Shown: positions 17,898-27,521 of the stretch, in pieces
Position numbering within the stretch: the stretch's first letter is position 1
Layout of the letters: every line of letters starts with the position of its first letter
Origin: Chara braunii
Taxonomy: Eukaryota > Streptophyta > Charophyceae > Charales > Characeae
NCBI GenBank assembly: GCA_003427395.1
Contig: BFEA01000174.1
Span: 1,823,379 to 1,856,012 of the forward strand
Direction of reading: 5' to 3'
DNA length: 32,634 nucleotides
Program-made: the position numbers and the translations under genes
The notes under the pieces: model-generated
What the model was told of the DNA's origin: nothing
Database searches by the model: none
The model's input: the letters and a program-made list of their open reading frames with translations, nothing else

Positions 17898-19344
17898 GTG
17901 TGTAAATTGTTACAAACGAGAAGATCGCCACGCAGAGAGAAGTCAAGCGTAGGGGTGACGGTTTCGCCGCGCAGCTCCAACTTCACCGGCGGATATGAAG
18001 ACAAGCAGGTACGGCCGCCAGCCTTGACCCGCGACAAAGACCATGGCCATCATGATGAATGTCGATAGTGACGAAGAACTCTCTGATTGGGAATGCGAGG
18101 AATATTTTGCCGTGAAGGTCAGCATCCCGACAAACTGCCTGTTGTGGCACTCCGCCTTCTACCCGAAACAGGAATGAACTTTCCGGTTAGAAAAGGGCCA
18201 GGTGCATTGCCAAACTTCTTTGGCAATTGACGCACAGTTTTGTCCCGTAGTTCGGCTCCTCTGCTCCCTTCTTCTCGCGTGTTTGGTAATCTAGGTAATC
18301 TCTCCTTCCCCCTTTCTTGCCTCCTCGATCTCCATTTCAGTGAACCTGGCCGGAGTCTTGACTAGGTGAGTGTATCGTTCGAAATTGCCTAGGAGCACTT
18401 GAACATAGTGGGGGAGGAAGCCTCCAGGACTGCAATATTCATCGGTAGGAGCGCCAGTGTGACCGCAACCAACAGGTAAGTTACTCCTTTCTCTTTGCGG
18501 TCCCTTCTGATTGATGTACTACCTTACCCGCCTTGATCAACACTTTATCCAGTAAGTTCATTCAAACCTCCTGCTTATTGCTTAGCTTGCATCCACGCAG
18601 CCCATGCATCTTATGCCGCCCGAACCGCTACCCAACGCGGAATCCGACACTGCCATCAGATTCGCGATGGTTCAAAACCTCCGTTCTACTTCTTATTTCG
18701 TCCGATTCCGCTACGGAACGGGTGAGATACGTTATTTTCCACCCGCCATATCCCAGCTCTTTCGACCTCTCCGCGCAGCACCTTCTCCCACTAACTCTTT
18801 CTATACTAACTTTCATACTAATCTGGTTTTAGATTCGGGGTTGCCAGCCCCGAAAAGCCCTGTCTACGTCTCTTCTCCCTTTCGCTTGCGCCAAAACACG
18901 GGCAGACTATGAAATTCACTCCCGCCATAGCCACTCCCTTCCATCACTGCGTTTTTCCCTCTCCCGCATGCACTTTTCAATGAACCTGGTTAGAAACTCG
19001 ACCAGGTGCACGCACTGCCAGAGCACAGGACGCCGAGCACCTACAGGGAATAGTGGTACAAATTCAATCGTAGCGCGGGCTGGTCAGGATTGCACTCATC
19101 GACCTGACAAGTCACATCCCAATGACAAGTTGGCAAAAGTGAGGATGGCTACCATTGAGAACTGCACAGGCGACCTCCATTAATCTCAAGTGGAGGGGAG
19201 AACGAAGGTTATCATCAAGAGGTAATCTTCTTCCATTCTCATCCTCTCTTCCTTTGTTCTCCTTCTTCGCCCTTCTTGATACTCAAAACGTCTTACACTG
19301 TGCGATCTCTCAGCACTCTCGCCCACAGCCGTCCGCAGCAAGAC
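17895..19344. other. Non-coding; a short diverged inverted motif occurs twice
   Basis: TGAACCTGG...AGGTG occurs at about 18,341-18,368 and again at about 18,979-19,007. In the second copy the ends pair (ACCTGG / CCAGGT). No gene is recognised; overlapping frames at 18,533-18,912 and 19,155-19,403 lack known domains. Confidence 0.4.
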
Positions 19345-19396
19345 AAAAGAGGCGGTCGGCCTCTTCACTTATGTGTGTCATCCTTGCGCTGGGGCC

Positions 19397-19428
<32 letters not shown>

Positions 19429-19446
19429 ACAGATGTCCCGAAGGAC
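19345..19446 (-). ncRNA. U6 snRNA-like gene or pseudogene with altered 3' end
   Basis: On the minus strand the 102-nt unit matches U6 over its first three quarters: 5' stem-loop GTCC-TTCG-GGAC, TAAAATTGGAACGAT, the ACAGAGA box, the AGC triad in GATTAGCATGG, and the intramolecular stem-loop (GGCCCCAGCGCAAGGATGACAC). All splicing-critical motifs are present. The end is not canonical. Instead of the usual single-stranded tail it forms a hairpin, AAGAGGC-CGACC-GCCTCTT, that runs into TTTT (19,345-19,348), like a pol III stop. The 5' stem is also shorter than usual. No TATA box is found 25-30 bp upstream and no plant upstream element is evident. A retroposed or repeat-borne U6 is therefore more likely than a standard gene. 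Confidence 0.8.
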
Positions 19447-19546
19447 AGCGCCAAAGAGTACGGTCCCAAGCAATTCAGACTTATTTGGTTTGACATTATA
19501 AACAACTTTTCTTATTGTACCTATATCTATTCTTCATATATGCAAT

Positions 19547-19572
19547 GTATCCATGGCTGAGCGGTTAAAGCG
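19547..19572 (+). pseudogene. 5' half of an organellar-type tRNA
   Basis: GTATCCATGGCTGAGCGG followed by TTAAAGCG resembles the acceptor strand and D arm of chloroplast tRNA-Ile(CAU). The match stops before the anticodon arm, where AT-rich DNA begins. It could be a fragment of plastid DNA in the nucleus or a chance tRNA-like piece. Confidence 0.4.
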
Positions 19573-19684
19573 TCCTATAATAGAAATATAATAGAAATAT
19601 ATTTCTATATATATTGTTATATATATTGTAATTAGTTAATATATAGTTCATATATCTAGTTAATTCATATATATATTTTTACAG
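19573..19684. other. AT-rich insert-like block
   Basis: About 110 bp of almost pure A/T (ATATAT-type with ATTTCTAT motifs), sharply bounded by normal-composition DNA. It separates the SINE-like head from the U6-like sequence at this locus. Confidence 0.6.
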
Positions 19685-19744
19685 CAGAACGAGGTTGGCG
19701 GAAGACGCACTTGCAAAAAGGCTCTCACCACTCAGGTTTCTTTC

Positions 19745-19840
19745 GTCTCGTGGGCTAATCCAACAAGCTCGCATGTACGTTGAACTCCTCAGCCCACGGT
19801 TTCAGTCAGTTCATGGGCGTATCAATTGAGCTACGCCCGC
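19745..19840 (-). mobile_element. tRNA-derived SINE-like head (copy 2)
   Basis: On the minus strand the A box is TAGCTCAATTG (19,823-19,833) and the B-box-like GAGTTCAACGT is at 19,777-19,787. It aligns with copy 1 outside the boxes (GGGC.TAGCTCA.TTG.TAC; TGAACTG.CTGAAAC), so it is a repeat family. GGGCGTA...TACGCCC and CGTGGGCT...AGCCCACG form hairpins within it. A U6-like unit lies 300-400 bp downstream on the same strand. Confidence 0.5.
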
Positions 19841-20682
19841 TGGACTCCGCAAACAACAACGATACCAGCATTGTCATCGCATCCCAAAAACGGGACCGGC
19901 AACTAGAAATAACTAGAGAAAAAATAAAATAAAAAAATAAAAATCACGAGCATCGGGAACTCGCGCCTTGGGAAAGAGAGACTGTCAGTACCACTCTCAG
20001 TTCTGTCGACCGGGCCTACGGATGGGCCGACAACAAAACCAAGGGGGATAGCCCCGCTGGGCACTCAACCCCTCGGCATCTTCAATTGCTCCGATGTTCC
20101 ATCGCTGCCGGTCGCCGCCCTCGATCCTTGTACCGTCGCTTTGAAAGTCCAATGTCATTACCAATAGTGCTAGTACCCAAGGCTGAGATGCTGTCGCCGC
20201 ACAACACGCGGGTCTACCAAAATACCCCAAGGCCACTCCTTCGCCTACCGACCAAACTCACGACTGGCGACCTATGGCGCCCGCCGCTCATAGCACCTGG
20301 CCCCGCCCATGACTGTCAACCTCTCACATCTCCTGCGCGGAGGCCACCGCTTGTATTCTATTTTCTCTCGCACTTAAGTACTACCCAAGGCAACACCACT
20401 TCCTATGACACCCGCCGTATGGACGCAGGTGCACCACGGTCACTTCAATAAAAGAAAACCTTTCCTAGTTTTAATCAAAGCCAAAATTTTGCCGGCGGAA
20501 ACGCCGACTCTATAGCATAAAAAAATAAGAATCATCACGCGCACCTCAAAATTGCGCACTCACACACTCTCTACTCCTAGTGAATCATTTAGACAGTGTG
20601 AACAAAATACAACCGCGAGTCGTGCAGTGTACTCAAATTTCAAACCAAACCTATTTTCTGTCACTTGCAAAAACTAGGGCGG
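19841..20682. other. Non-coding, nothing recognised
   Basis: Anonymous DNA. Short frames at 19,997-20,451 lack recognisable domains. Confidence 0.35.
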
Positions 20683-20905
20683 ATACCCTTGTAAGGGTAT
20701 TTGCGCCGACAGCGTGGCGCAGTGGGACCCCAATAGAGGGGGCAACCCGCGGCCGCTTTGGTAGGAGGCTTATCACCCGCTCGTGGCGGGTCATAAGCCC
20801 CCTCCTTGCCATCGGACGCAGGTACCGAATAGGAGTAGGCCGACGGCGTGTTTTGAAGGGAGGAGTGTGTCCGTCGGTATCCCGTTATGGGACTACCGTT
20901 TCGGG
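20683..20905. other. Cluster of strong stem-loops
   Basis: ATACCCTT-GT-AAGGGTAT lies at 20,683-20,700. At 20,767-20,799 a 13-bp stem with one mismatch (GGCTTAT.ACCCGC / GCGGGT.ATAAGCC) closes a TCGTG loop. GGTATCCC...GGGACTACC lies at about 20,876-20,898. A tRNA A-box-like TGGCGCAGTGG at 20,715-20,725 has no B box at the right distance. A structured RNA or a transposon end is possible. Confidence 0.5.
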
Positions 20906-22911
20906 CCTGTAGTCGCATTACGAGGATTAGTGATTGACAGCAGCGCAGTGAGTTCGGTTCGTGCTCTGACTGTTGAGCCGTGGTCGCCCACCTTTCTTAA
21001 ATTATTTGATCTTATTTATTTTATTATTTTGGGAACTCTAAATTATTAATATGAAGAATTTAAAAGGAGGGTTATTTGAATTCTTCATTTAGGACGCAGG
21101 GATCGTGGTGAGTGACGAGCCTATAAAGGGTGGAGCAAACGAGTCATTGGCCACTGACCTCTAGAAGGGCAAAACGGTGAGGTACCCTGGCGAGTTATCT
21201 GTGTGTGTGTGAGCCAGATATTAAGCCATTGGCTATTCTGAAGGTGGCTTTGGCAGACCGAGATGGTCTGCGTGGCTATAGGCCAGGTACATGAGGTACT
21301 CTTGGATGTGGGAACGAGAGGATGAGAAGGTACCTTAGTTGAGACTATACTGACCTACGGGAAGCCTGCAGGAGAGGTAAGGCCGAAGATTAACTGCAGG
21401 CGGCTATTATCGAGGTGTGCAATAGGGCTGAACGGAGATGCAGGCCAGGCGGGGTAACTGTGGGAATGCGGATGATTGACACTTACCACGAGGACGACTC
21501 GTCTACCGGGACCATGACCAGAGAGGTGCAACGCGTAGATCGAGACTCCGAAGGGGAGTCTGAGATGAGTGACGCCCAGGCGACCCAGTCCTGGCATGGA
21601 TGGGACCAGTGGCGGCGAGATCACCAGTCTGTAGAGACCGTGGAGAAAGGCTCGGAGGCCAACTCAGGACGAGGGTGACAGGACTGAGAGCGCGAAGCAG
21701 TTACGAGACAGTTTACGCCCGTGATGGTCATGCTCAAAAACAGGGAAGGGAAGGCGGACAGGGACATCAAAGAGAAAAAAAAAGTAAAAGGGAAGGGTCT
21801 TCGATATCCAAATGAAATTATACTCAAGAAACAAGGCAAAAAAAAATAAACCATGTCATATTTCGAATCGAATAAATCGAAAAAAAGCGCACCAGTTCAG
21901 TGAGTGAATCATCAATTCAATCAAATTGAATTCTATNTGTCTTATGGTTGTTATCGTGTCGCCATAAGGCCCAACGAACACATACTAATGGACTTGCGGC
22001 CACGAAGTGGGAGACTGGAGCTTGAGTGGGAAACCCAAACAAAAACGCAAAACAGATGAAAGAAAACATGCACAGACCCAGAGTTGTCGTTTTTTTTGGG
22101 TCATCGTTATGCATCTTATCATACTTGCAAAGTCAAATAACATCAAAAACGCCATGCAAACAAAACACGGTATTGCTTATATTGAATAGTGCGTGGGTAG
22201 GGGTACCCAAGAGACTATAAGTTGCGGTTGCCGTCAACTTCGACTGGTCGGAGCGACGAGATTGTCTCCCCTTCATGGGGTCTGAGTAGCTGTTCTCTGA
22301 GCGCCGCGCCGTCTTCCACCTCCGGAGTGAGTCTAGTCGCGAACTAGTGCGCATGGTGGCAGAGGCTATGACTGTTTACGTCCGTTCTTTCTCCTCTCTC
22401 TCAGCCTTCGCATGATCGACAGAGGGGATCAGTACCATGTTCATATTTACTCTTTTGCTTGTATTCGAGCACAAGCGGCGTGCTCAGGCCACGGACATGC
22501 CTTCCGCGGACGTCATCATTGGCGCGGAGGCGATAGCTTCGAGTATGAGTTTGTGAGACTGCCAGCCGCTCGAGGAAAGCATCATCATCGCGTGATCAGC
22601 CTGTTGCAGTGGGGAGGGGCGCACTTGTTTCTCCGGATTCGCGCCTACGAAACGCTCTCTTGAATGAGTGGATGAGGAAATATTTTAGATCCGCGTGTTG
22701 TGCACTCCGTGCTTGATCAGCGTGACAACGCACCAGTCAGTCACGCGAAAGAGAGAGATGAGGGCTAGAGGTCTTGGTGGATACTACTTGCCTTGAGCAC
22801 TTTTTTGCACGCAGGCGAAGTAGTTGAAGTCATCAGCCCCATCCATGCTCAACTCTCGTTAACCTTCTAGTGTGTGAGCTCTCATGAACTGTTGTCTGCG
22901 CTGGTGGTTGA
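20906..22911. other. Non-coding, nothing clearly recognised
   Basis: GCAGACC-GAGAT-GGTCTGC at 21,253-21,271 is a clean hairpin. Frames such as 21,415-21,678 (Glu/Ser/Asp-rich) and 22,412-22,663 have no domain I know and no paralogue here. Confidence 0.35.
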
Positions 22912-23123
22912 ACGAAAGGTCAGGTACTGGGGGTGACTAAGGGCGAAATGATCATAGTGCTGGAAGAAATGCAACACGTATGCTACTGTGTTGAGAACGC
23001 TTGTGAGATGTGAATGACGAAAGGTCAGGTACTGGGGGTGACTAAGGGCGAAATGATCATAGAGTGCTGGAAGAAATGCAACACGTATGCTACTGTGTTG
23101 AGAACGCTTGTGAGATGTGAATG
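22912..23123. repeat. Tandem duplication, 105/107 bp
   Basis: Copies at 22,912-23,016 and 23,017-23,123 begin ACGAAAGGTCAGG and are identical except for a 2-bp AG insertion in the second (CATAGAGTG against CATAGTG). The near identity indicates a recent duplication. Confidence 0.95.
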
Positions 23124-24699
23124 GCGATCTATCAGTTGGTGCATAGCCAACTCCAAAAACATATGCGCGCTTGATTGAGCAGTCATTCCTTTTCGTTTGG
23201 ATGCTAGCACTCTAGTGGTCAGCTTGTTGGCTCCACTCTCTGTGGCCATGTTGGTCGGCATGTATCCTAGTGTTTGAAAGCATCTCGTCTGCTGAGCTAC
23301 TGGGAAAGGTTGTGTGGTTACATATTGACACCTACAACGAAAGGATTCATGGGACGAGGGTCATCTGACTGGCTATGGGAACGACTAATATAGGGGAGGT
23401 TAGTGCGCCTAGCGCTGACACTACTGTGGTGACCAGGAGTCCATAGTACAACTTGTTGATCACCCTCGTCGTCATTAGGGCGTGTTTAGTGACTCGTTCG
23501 TGCCATGAGTGTCGAACAAGTCTCAGAACGGGAGTGGAACGGAATCAATCGTCTTACCGTCACTGTCATAAAAGAGGGGTTTTGGCCTTTCACCATCTGT
23601 TCGTTGTTTAGCTTGCAAATGGTAACGAGCCAATCGAGTGACCTCATAGAGGAAGCGGCTACCAGTATCTGCTGGTAAATACCATCTACTTTCTGGACAG
23701 TACCTCTATAAGTTGGGAACACTGTCTGCCAACTCTTCTAGAGAGTCGGTGGAGTTTGGTCTAGCAACGAGTCGTTACAATGGTGATTGGATGCTCTCTA
23801 AGCAAAGAAAAGGAAAACGGTGGGGAGAATATTCGCGGCCACTGCTTGAGATACTCTTAACTGAGCCCCCTCGAATCTGTCACGCACTCACGATCTTCAT
23901 TGAATCTTCCTTCTCTTCGGAGCGAGAAGTGGTAGTACGGAGGACCTGACAGATGTCGACTGCCATGAGGTTCTGGTGAAAGCGTTGAAAGGAGCATATA
24001 TGAAGATAATACTTTCTCTTGCATCCTTGATTGATTCGCAAATCTCTCATCTCCCTGTTAAACCTTTGTGATCGAGGTAACTATGAGTCATCATCGTGTT
24101 TCCTCGCCAGAAGAAAAGTCATATGTGGGAGGTTGTTGATCGACCCTGGCAAGCTTCGTGTTGAGCACCGAGCCTTAAGCACTTACTAGTGAGGCTCCAA
24201 TCTGTCAGGCAGGATTCGTCTTCTCCGCAAAAGGGATGAAAACTTTGAAACAGGGAAGTCGCAAAATAACCGTAACATCGGTTTTACGCACTTAATCATT
24301 TTGCCTGATGGGAAAGAAGTGTGTGGTACTTAGGAGAATTGCATATTTGCTCCCAAAGTTTCTGAGTGACGGAGATTAGTTTTGCTCTTCGAAACACTAG
24401 GTTGTTCATTGAAAAGGGGGTTGTCGACCCGAATACTAGCTCAAAATCTCCTCTGCACGTGTCGAGATTAAGGCCATGTGAGAAATGAGTACGAAGTCTG
24501 ATATTATGCTAATAAATGTCAAAAGAGAATGATTGCAAGAGACTGAACGAGTGAGTACTGCTAAGGGAAACTAAACGTGAGACTCAAAAGTGAGCTGAGT
24601 CCTAACTCAGAACTTGGACCGAATCCAAGTTAATTCGCACCACGATCTTTGCAAGACCGTTTAGTAAGAACCCTGAGCTCTATAATTTGATATGTTGTT
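23124..24699. other. Non-coding, nothing recognised
   Basis: No gene, RNA or repeat is supported. Frames at 23,025-23,949 are short, overlap and lack domains. Confidence 0.35.
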
Positions 24700-24892
24700 T
24701 GCGGCACTCCGTTTCTATACTCGAGTGCGGGGAGGATTAAGTAGTATCCAGTGTGAAACTTTTTTGACACGATTTACTACCAGTAGTACTCCGTGTACTA
24801 TTCGAGTGTAGTCCTTCTCCTATAGCGTTTTGCGCACTATTCGGGTGCAGTTCTCCACTCGTAGTACGTCGTGTACTATTCGAGAGAGCCGC
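24700..24892. repeat. Four copies of a TATTCGAG-centred hairpin motif
   Basis: TATACTCGAGTG (about 24,716), TACTATTCGAGTG (about 24,797), GCACTATTCGGGTGC (about 24,834) and TACTATTCGAGAG (about 24,874) recur at about 37-80 bp. The first three have arms that pair (CACTC/GAGTG, ACTC/GAGT, TGCGC/GGTGCA). The complement CCCGAATAGTGCGC nearly equals CCCGAATACTGCGC at about 8,735, linking the two loci. Confidence 0.6.
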
Positions 24893-25444
24893 CGTCTGTG
24901 GCCCTTGGCAGAAGATCCACGCTTGCGATGCTACGAGTACCGTTTAGAAGGGGTTACTGTCACTAATTCCCCATCAAATGCCTATATTTTTTGGCTTAGA
25001 ATTCGAGTGAAAAATGCAAATGACATTCCATGGAAACTTTTGAGCAAGGGTCAGGCCTAATACCAAACGGCGCGCTAGAACGAGGAGCTGGTCCCATGGC
25101 TCTCTCGCATTGGACCAATCAGGTCCTAATTTCATAATTTCTGCCTTTTTCTTACATATTTAGTTTTTCATTTGTTACACCACTATTTAATTCGGCTTGG
25201 TCTGTGCGGCTGAGTGTTAGTTTGAGTCCCACTTCGTACGTTACAATGCTTTGTGTTGTTTACGAGGTCTGTACGTGTTCGCCTAATCGGGGAATGTACA
25301 ACTAGGCTAAGCGTTACACGAGCTCCTTGGACAGTGAGAGAGTAGAGTCAATATTTTTATATTCCCCTATCTATCATATCAATAGTGAAGAGACGTCTAA
25401 CGAACATGAGCTCAGAACATGAACAGGGAGTAAGCACGTCTCTG
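24893..25444. other. Non-coding, nothing recognised
   Basis: No supported feature. The frame at 24,830-25,060 spans the end of the hairpin repeat and has no known domain. Confidence 0.35.
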
Positions 25445-25571
25445 TATTCAGGGTAATCGCTCAGAACTTTGCCCTGACTTTACACTTGGATTTGCAGCGT
25501 TGGACACAAACAGGGCATGCATTTGGACTATTCAGGGTAATCGCTCAGAACTTGCCCTGACTTTACACTTG
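25445..25571. repeat. 44-bp direct repeat, two copies
   Basis: Positions 25,445-25,488 and 25,529-25,571 are the same except for one missing T. Each copy contains a hairpin, TCAGGG...CCCTGA. Forty bases separate them. Confidence 0.9.
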
Positions 25572-25792
25572 TCGAGCTGCATATGGACTCGCCCCAAGCT
25601 CCGGATCGTTGCTTTGAGGCGCGAGTTTCGACTGAACGAACTGCTCTTTTGAGTGCCTATACCCAAGAATCTCATACCCAACACAACCGATCAATGGCAG
25701 AACTCGTGTTCAGAGTTTTCATAGAAAGTCATTTAAGGGGAAGCCTAGTGAGATCAGCATCGGGCGGCTAGTGATTCATGATTAGTTGCATA
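25572..25792. other. Non-coding, nothing recognised
   Basis: A 62-codon + frame (25,583-25,771) is open but has no recognisable domain. Confidence 0.3.
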
Positions 25793-25890
25793 GACATTGC
25801 ACTGGCAGATACGCAGCTCGGTCTGTCGGTTAATCGGGGCAGACAGTGCACTGGCAGATACGCAGCTTGGTCTGTGGGTTAATAAGGGCA
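25793..25890. repeat. 49-bp tandem duplication
   Basis: Copies at 25,793-25,841 and 25,842-25,890 share CACTGGCAGATACGCAGCT and GGTTAAT, with about seven substitutions. Confidence 0.9.
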
Positions 25891-25962
25891 GTCCCGACAA
25901 ACAGTTTTTTCCGTCTCATCTCGCCTCTCCTCAAATAGCTTCTCATCGGCGCTAGGGATTGG

Positions 25963-26150
25963 TGTTAAGACCACTTCCGACAAAAGGCATCTCCCAAACC
26001 GCTCAACCTGCATACGTAGTGTATGAGTTTGTGGGTTACATTTGTATTCCACAGTCATCTTGGTAAGTCTATGCAATCTCTCTGATTACCCCATTGGGTC
26101 TTATTCTATGTTTGACAACAACCCAATTCCGTGAACAAGTGACAACAACA
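25963..26150. mobile_element. LTR-like repeat, copy A (188 bp)
   Basis: It begins TGTTAAGACC and ends GACAACAACA, so the termini are inverted TGTT/AACA as in LTRs. Copy B (27,522-27,709) is exactly the same length with 14 substitutions (about 93 percent identity) and no indels, and similarity stops at the same bases at both ends. I see no 5-bp target duplication around either copy and no primer site directly beside it. It could be a solo LTR or one of a pair. Confidence 0.6.
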
Positions 26151-26475
26151 GAGAGAAAAAGAGTGAAGGGGGAGATGGGGGAAGTGATGGGGTTGTAGTT
26201 GGGGGAGAGGAGGGGGAGAGAATGGGGGAGAAATGGATGGGAAAGGTGGAGAGGGATCAAGAAGCAAAGAGAAAAGAGGAGAAAAATAAATAAATAAATG
26301 AATAAAATAGAGTAAAACAGTGGGTGGTAGGAGAAAAGGTGGGGTGGGGAGAGGGGTATGAGTAGTGAGAGTGATTAGAAGGAAGTGAGTGAGGTAGAAG
26401 AGGAAGAAGTAGAGGGGGTGAGTAAAAGGTAGAGAAAGTGGATTAGTAGGGGGGAGGGAAGAGAGAGGTGACACC
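26151..26475 (+). repeat. Long purine-rich tract
   Basis: About 320 bp of nearly uninterrupted G/A on the + strand, with repeated GGGGGAGA blocks. Proline/serine-rich frames on the complement are compositional artefacts. The tract is triplex- and quadruplex-prone. Confidence 0.8.
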
Positions 26476-26873
26476 TGGCCCTTGGTGTCTCCAAGGCCAC
26501 AAGGTATACCAAGACCAGGAGTGTCTTGGCCTTCACTGCAGCAAGCCAACTGGAGGAGGGAGGGGGCTGAGATCTTGATCAGCTCCTAGCAGCAGCACTG
26601 CAGATCCAGGGTGTGTTGTTGTGAGCAGACCGTCACCAATGTAGAGCAGCCCCTGTTCAGGGGGTCTTCACGGTCCACAGCAGGCTGCCACGTGGCACTG
26701 CAGATGGCCACGGGCACAGGCAGCAGCAGCCACGGTCTCCCCACCGCCGTGGGGGGGGGGGGGGGCGAATAGTTGCCTGCCCACTGTTGTTGTGCTGGCC
26801 GGTGGGGGGGGGGGGGTCAACGACACGTCTTCAACACCAGCGTGCCGCCTTACCAAGCCATGCACACATTGTG
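26476..26873. other. Non-coding with two long G runs
   Basis: Homopolymer G runs lie at 26,751-26,765 (15) and 26,804-26,816 (13), both following CCG..GTG-type contexts. No gene is seen; the reading frames span the runs. Confidence 0.5.
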
Positions 26874-26946
26874 GCCAGTGTGGTATAGAGGTGGCTACGC
26901 ACGCACATGGCCAGCAGCTGCCTAGGTTCAAACCCTAGCAGCTGCA
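26874..26946 (+). pseudogene. tRNA-like sequence with A and B boxes
   Basis: The A box TGGTATAGAGG (26,881-26,891) and B box GGTTCAAACCC (26,925-26,935) start 44 nt apart, the exact tRNA spacing. The T stem CTAGG/CCTAG pairs fully around TTCAAAC, and three D-stem pairs form (GTA/TAC). The anticodon stem does not form and only four of seven acceptor pairs hold. It is a decayed tRNA or a SINE head, not a working tRNA. Confidence 0.45.
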
Positions 26947-27198
26947 ACATCACAAATCTTGATAATAAAAAATCCGGGAGGGGAGCGGAGCGGGGCAGCA
27001 TGGGCGCGTGGCGCGTGCGGCGGCCTTAGCCTTGGCGCTTGTGCGCACGCGTCGTGACGCCGCTTGTCTTTTCTCGCCATGTGGCACTCCTTGCTGCTGC
27101 ACCTTTTCCTCACCAATTTTTCCCGCTGTTTTCGTCGAAAACCTTTACACTGTTTTTCCACGGTGTGCGGTGGGATGGGTGGGAGCGGGAACGTTCCC
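26947..27198 (-). other. Possible internal start of an LTR element
   Basis: On the minus strand this follows the tRNA-Met primer site. The frames here are Arg/Ala/Pro-rich and I recognise no gag motif. Confidence 0.3.
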
Positions 27199-27210
27199 GC
27201 TCTGATACCA
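27199..27210 (-). promoter_or_regulatory. Primer-binding site for initiator tRNA-Met
   Basis: The minus strand reads TGGTATCAGAGC, the standard plant LTR-retrotransposon primer site complementary to the 3' end of initiator tRNA-Met. It lies one base from an LTR-like end (...CCGCCACA). Confidence 0.75.
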
Positions 27211-27211
27211 G

Positions 27212-27519
27212 TGTGGCGGACCCACCAGGTGTGGTGCCCCACCTGGGAAGAGATGGAGATGGAGGATGAGAGTGGAGCAAGATGGCATAGCGCAGCTCCC
27301 ACGCGAGACTCCAATGCACGTACTCCAAACTGTGCGAATGCGGAATGATCCAAAATACAGACTTTGGCTGGGGTATACCCCAGCGGGCTGACTGGACTGG
27401 ACTGGACTGGCTGGTACCGACAGAGGTACCGGCTTGGACTGGACTACCCCGAATACAACACAGGCCTGTGAGAACAAGCCAAGGGGCTTGTCTCACAGGT
27501 CAACCAGAGGTCCATTACA
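27212..27519 (-). mobile_element. Probable 5' LTR of a minus-strand element
   Basis: The primer-proximal end is well placed (CCGCCACA, one base before the primer site). The outer end is a guess at TGTAATGG (27,519), which would give about 308 bp with TGT...ACA termini. It includes a (GGACT)n run (about 27,389-27,412) and a perfect palindrome, CTGGGGTATACCCCAG (27,368-27,383). Only one copy is present, so the LTR identity rests on the adjacent primer site. Confidence 0.5.
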
Positions 27520-27521
27520 GG

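Noticed and set aside
17645-18037. Ser/Leu-rich or Arg/Glu-rich proteins
   Set aside because: They are translations of the CT microsatellite.
20715-20725. tRNA gene
   Set aside because: An A-box-like TGGCGCAGTGG is present, but no B box or T arm occurs at tRNA distance.
21415-21678. Acidic 87-residue protein
   Set aside because: The open frame is short and low in complexity, with no paralogue, domain or neighbour to support it.
26106-26549. 147-residue minus-strand protein
   Set aside because: A Pro/Ser/Leu-rich product of the purine tract's complement, with no domain.
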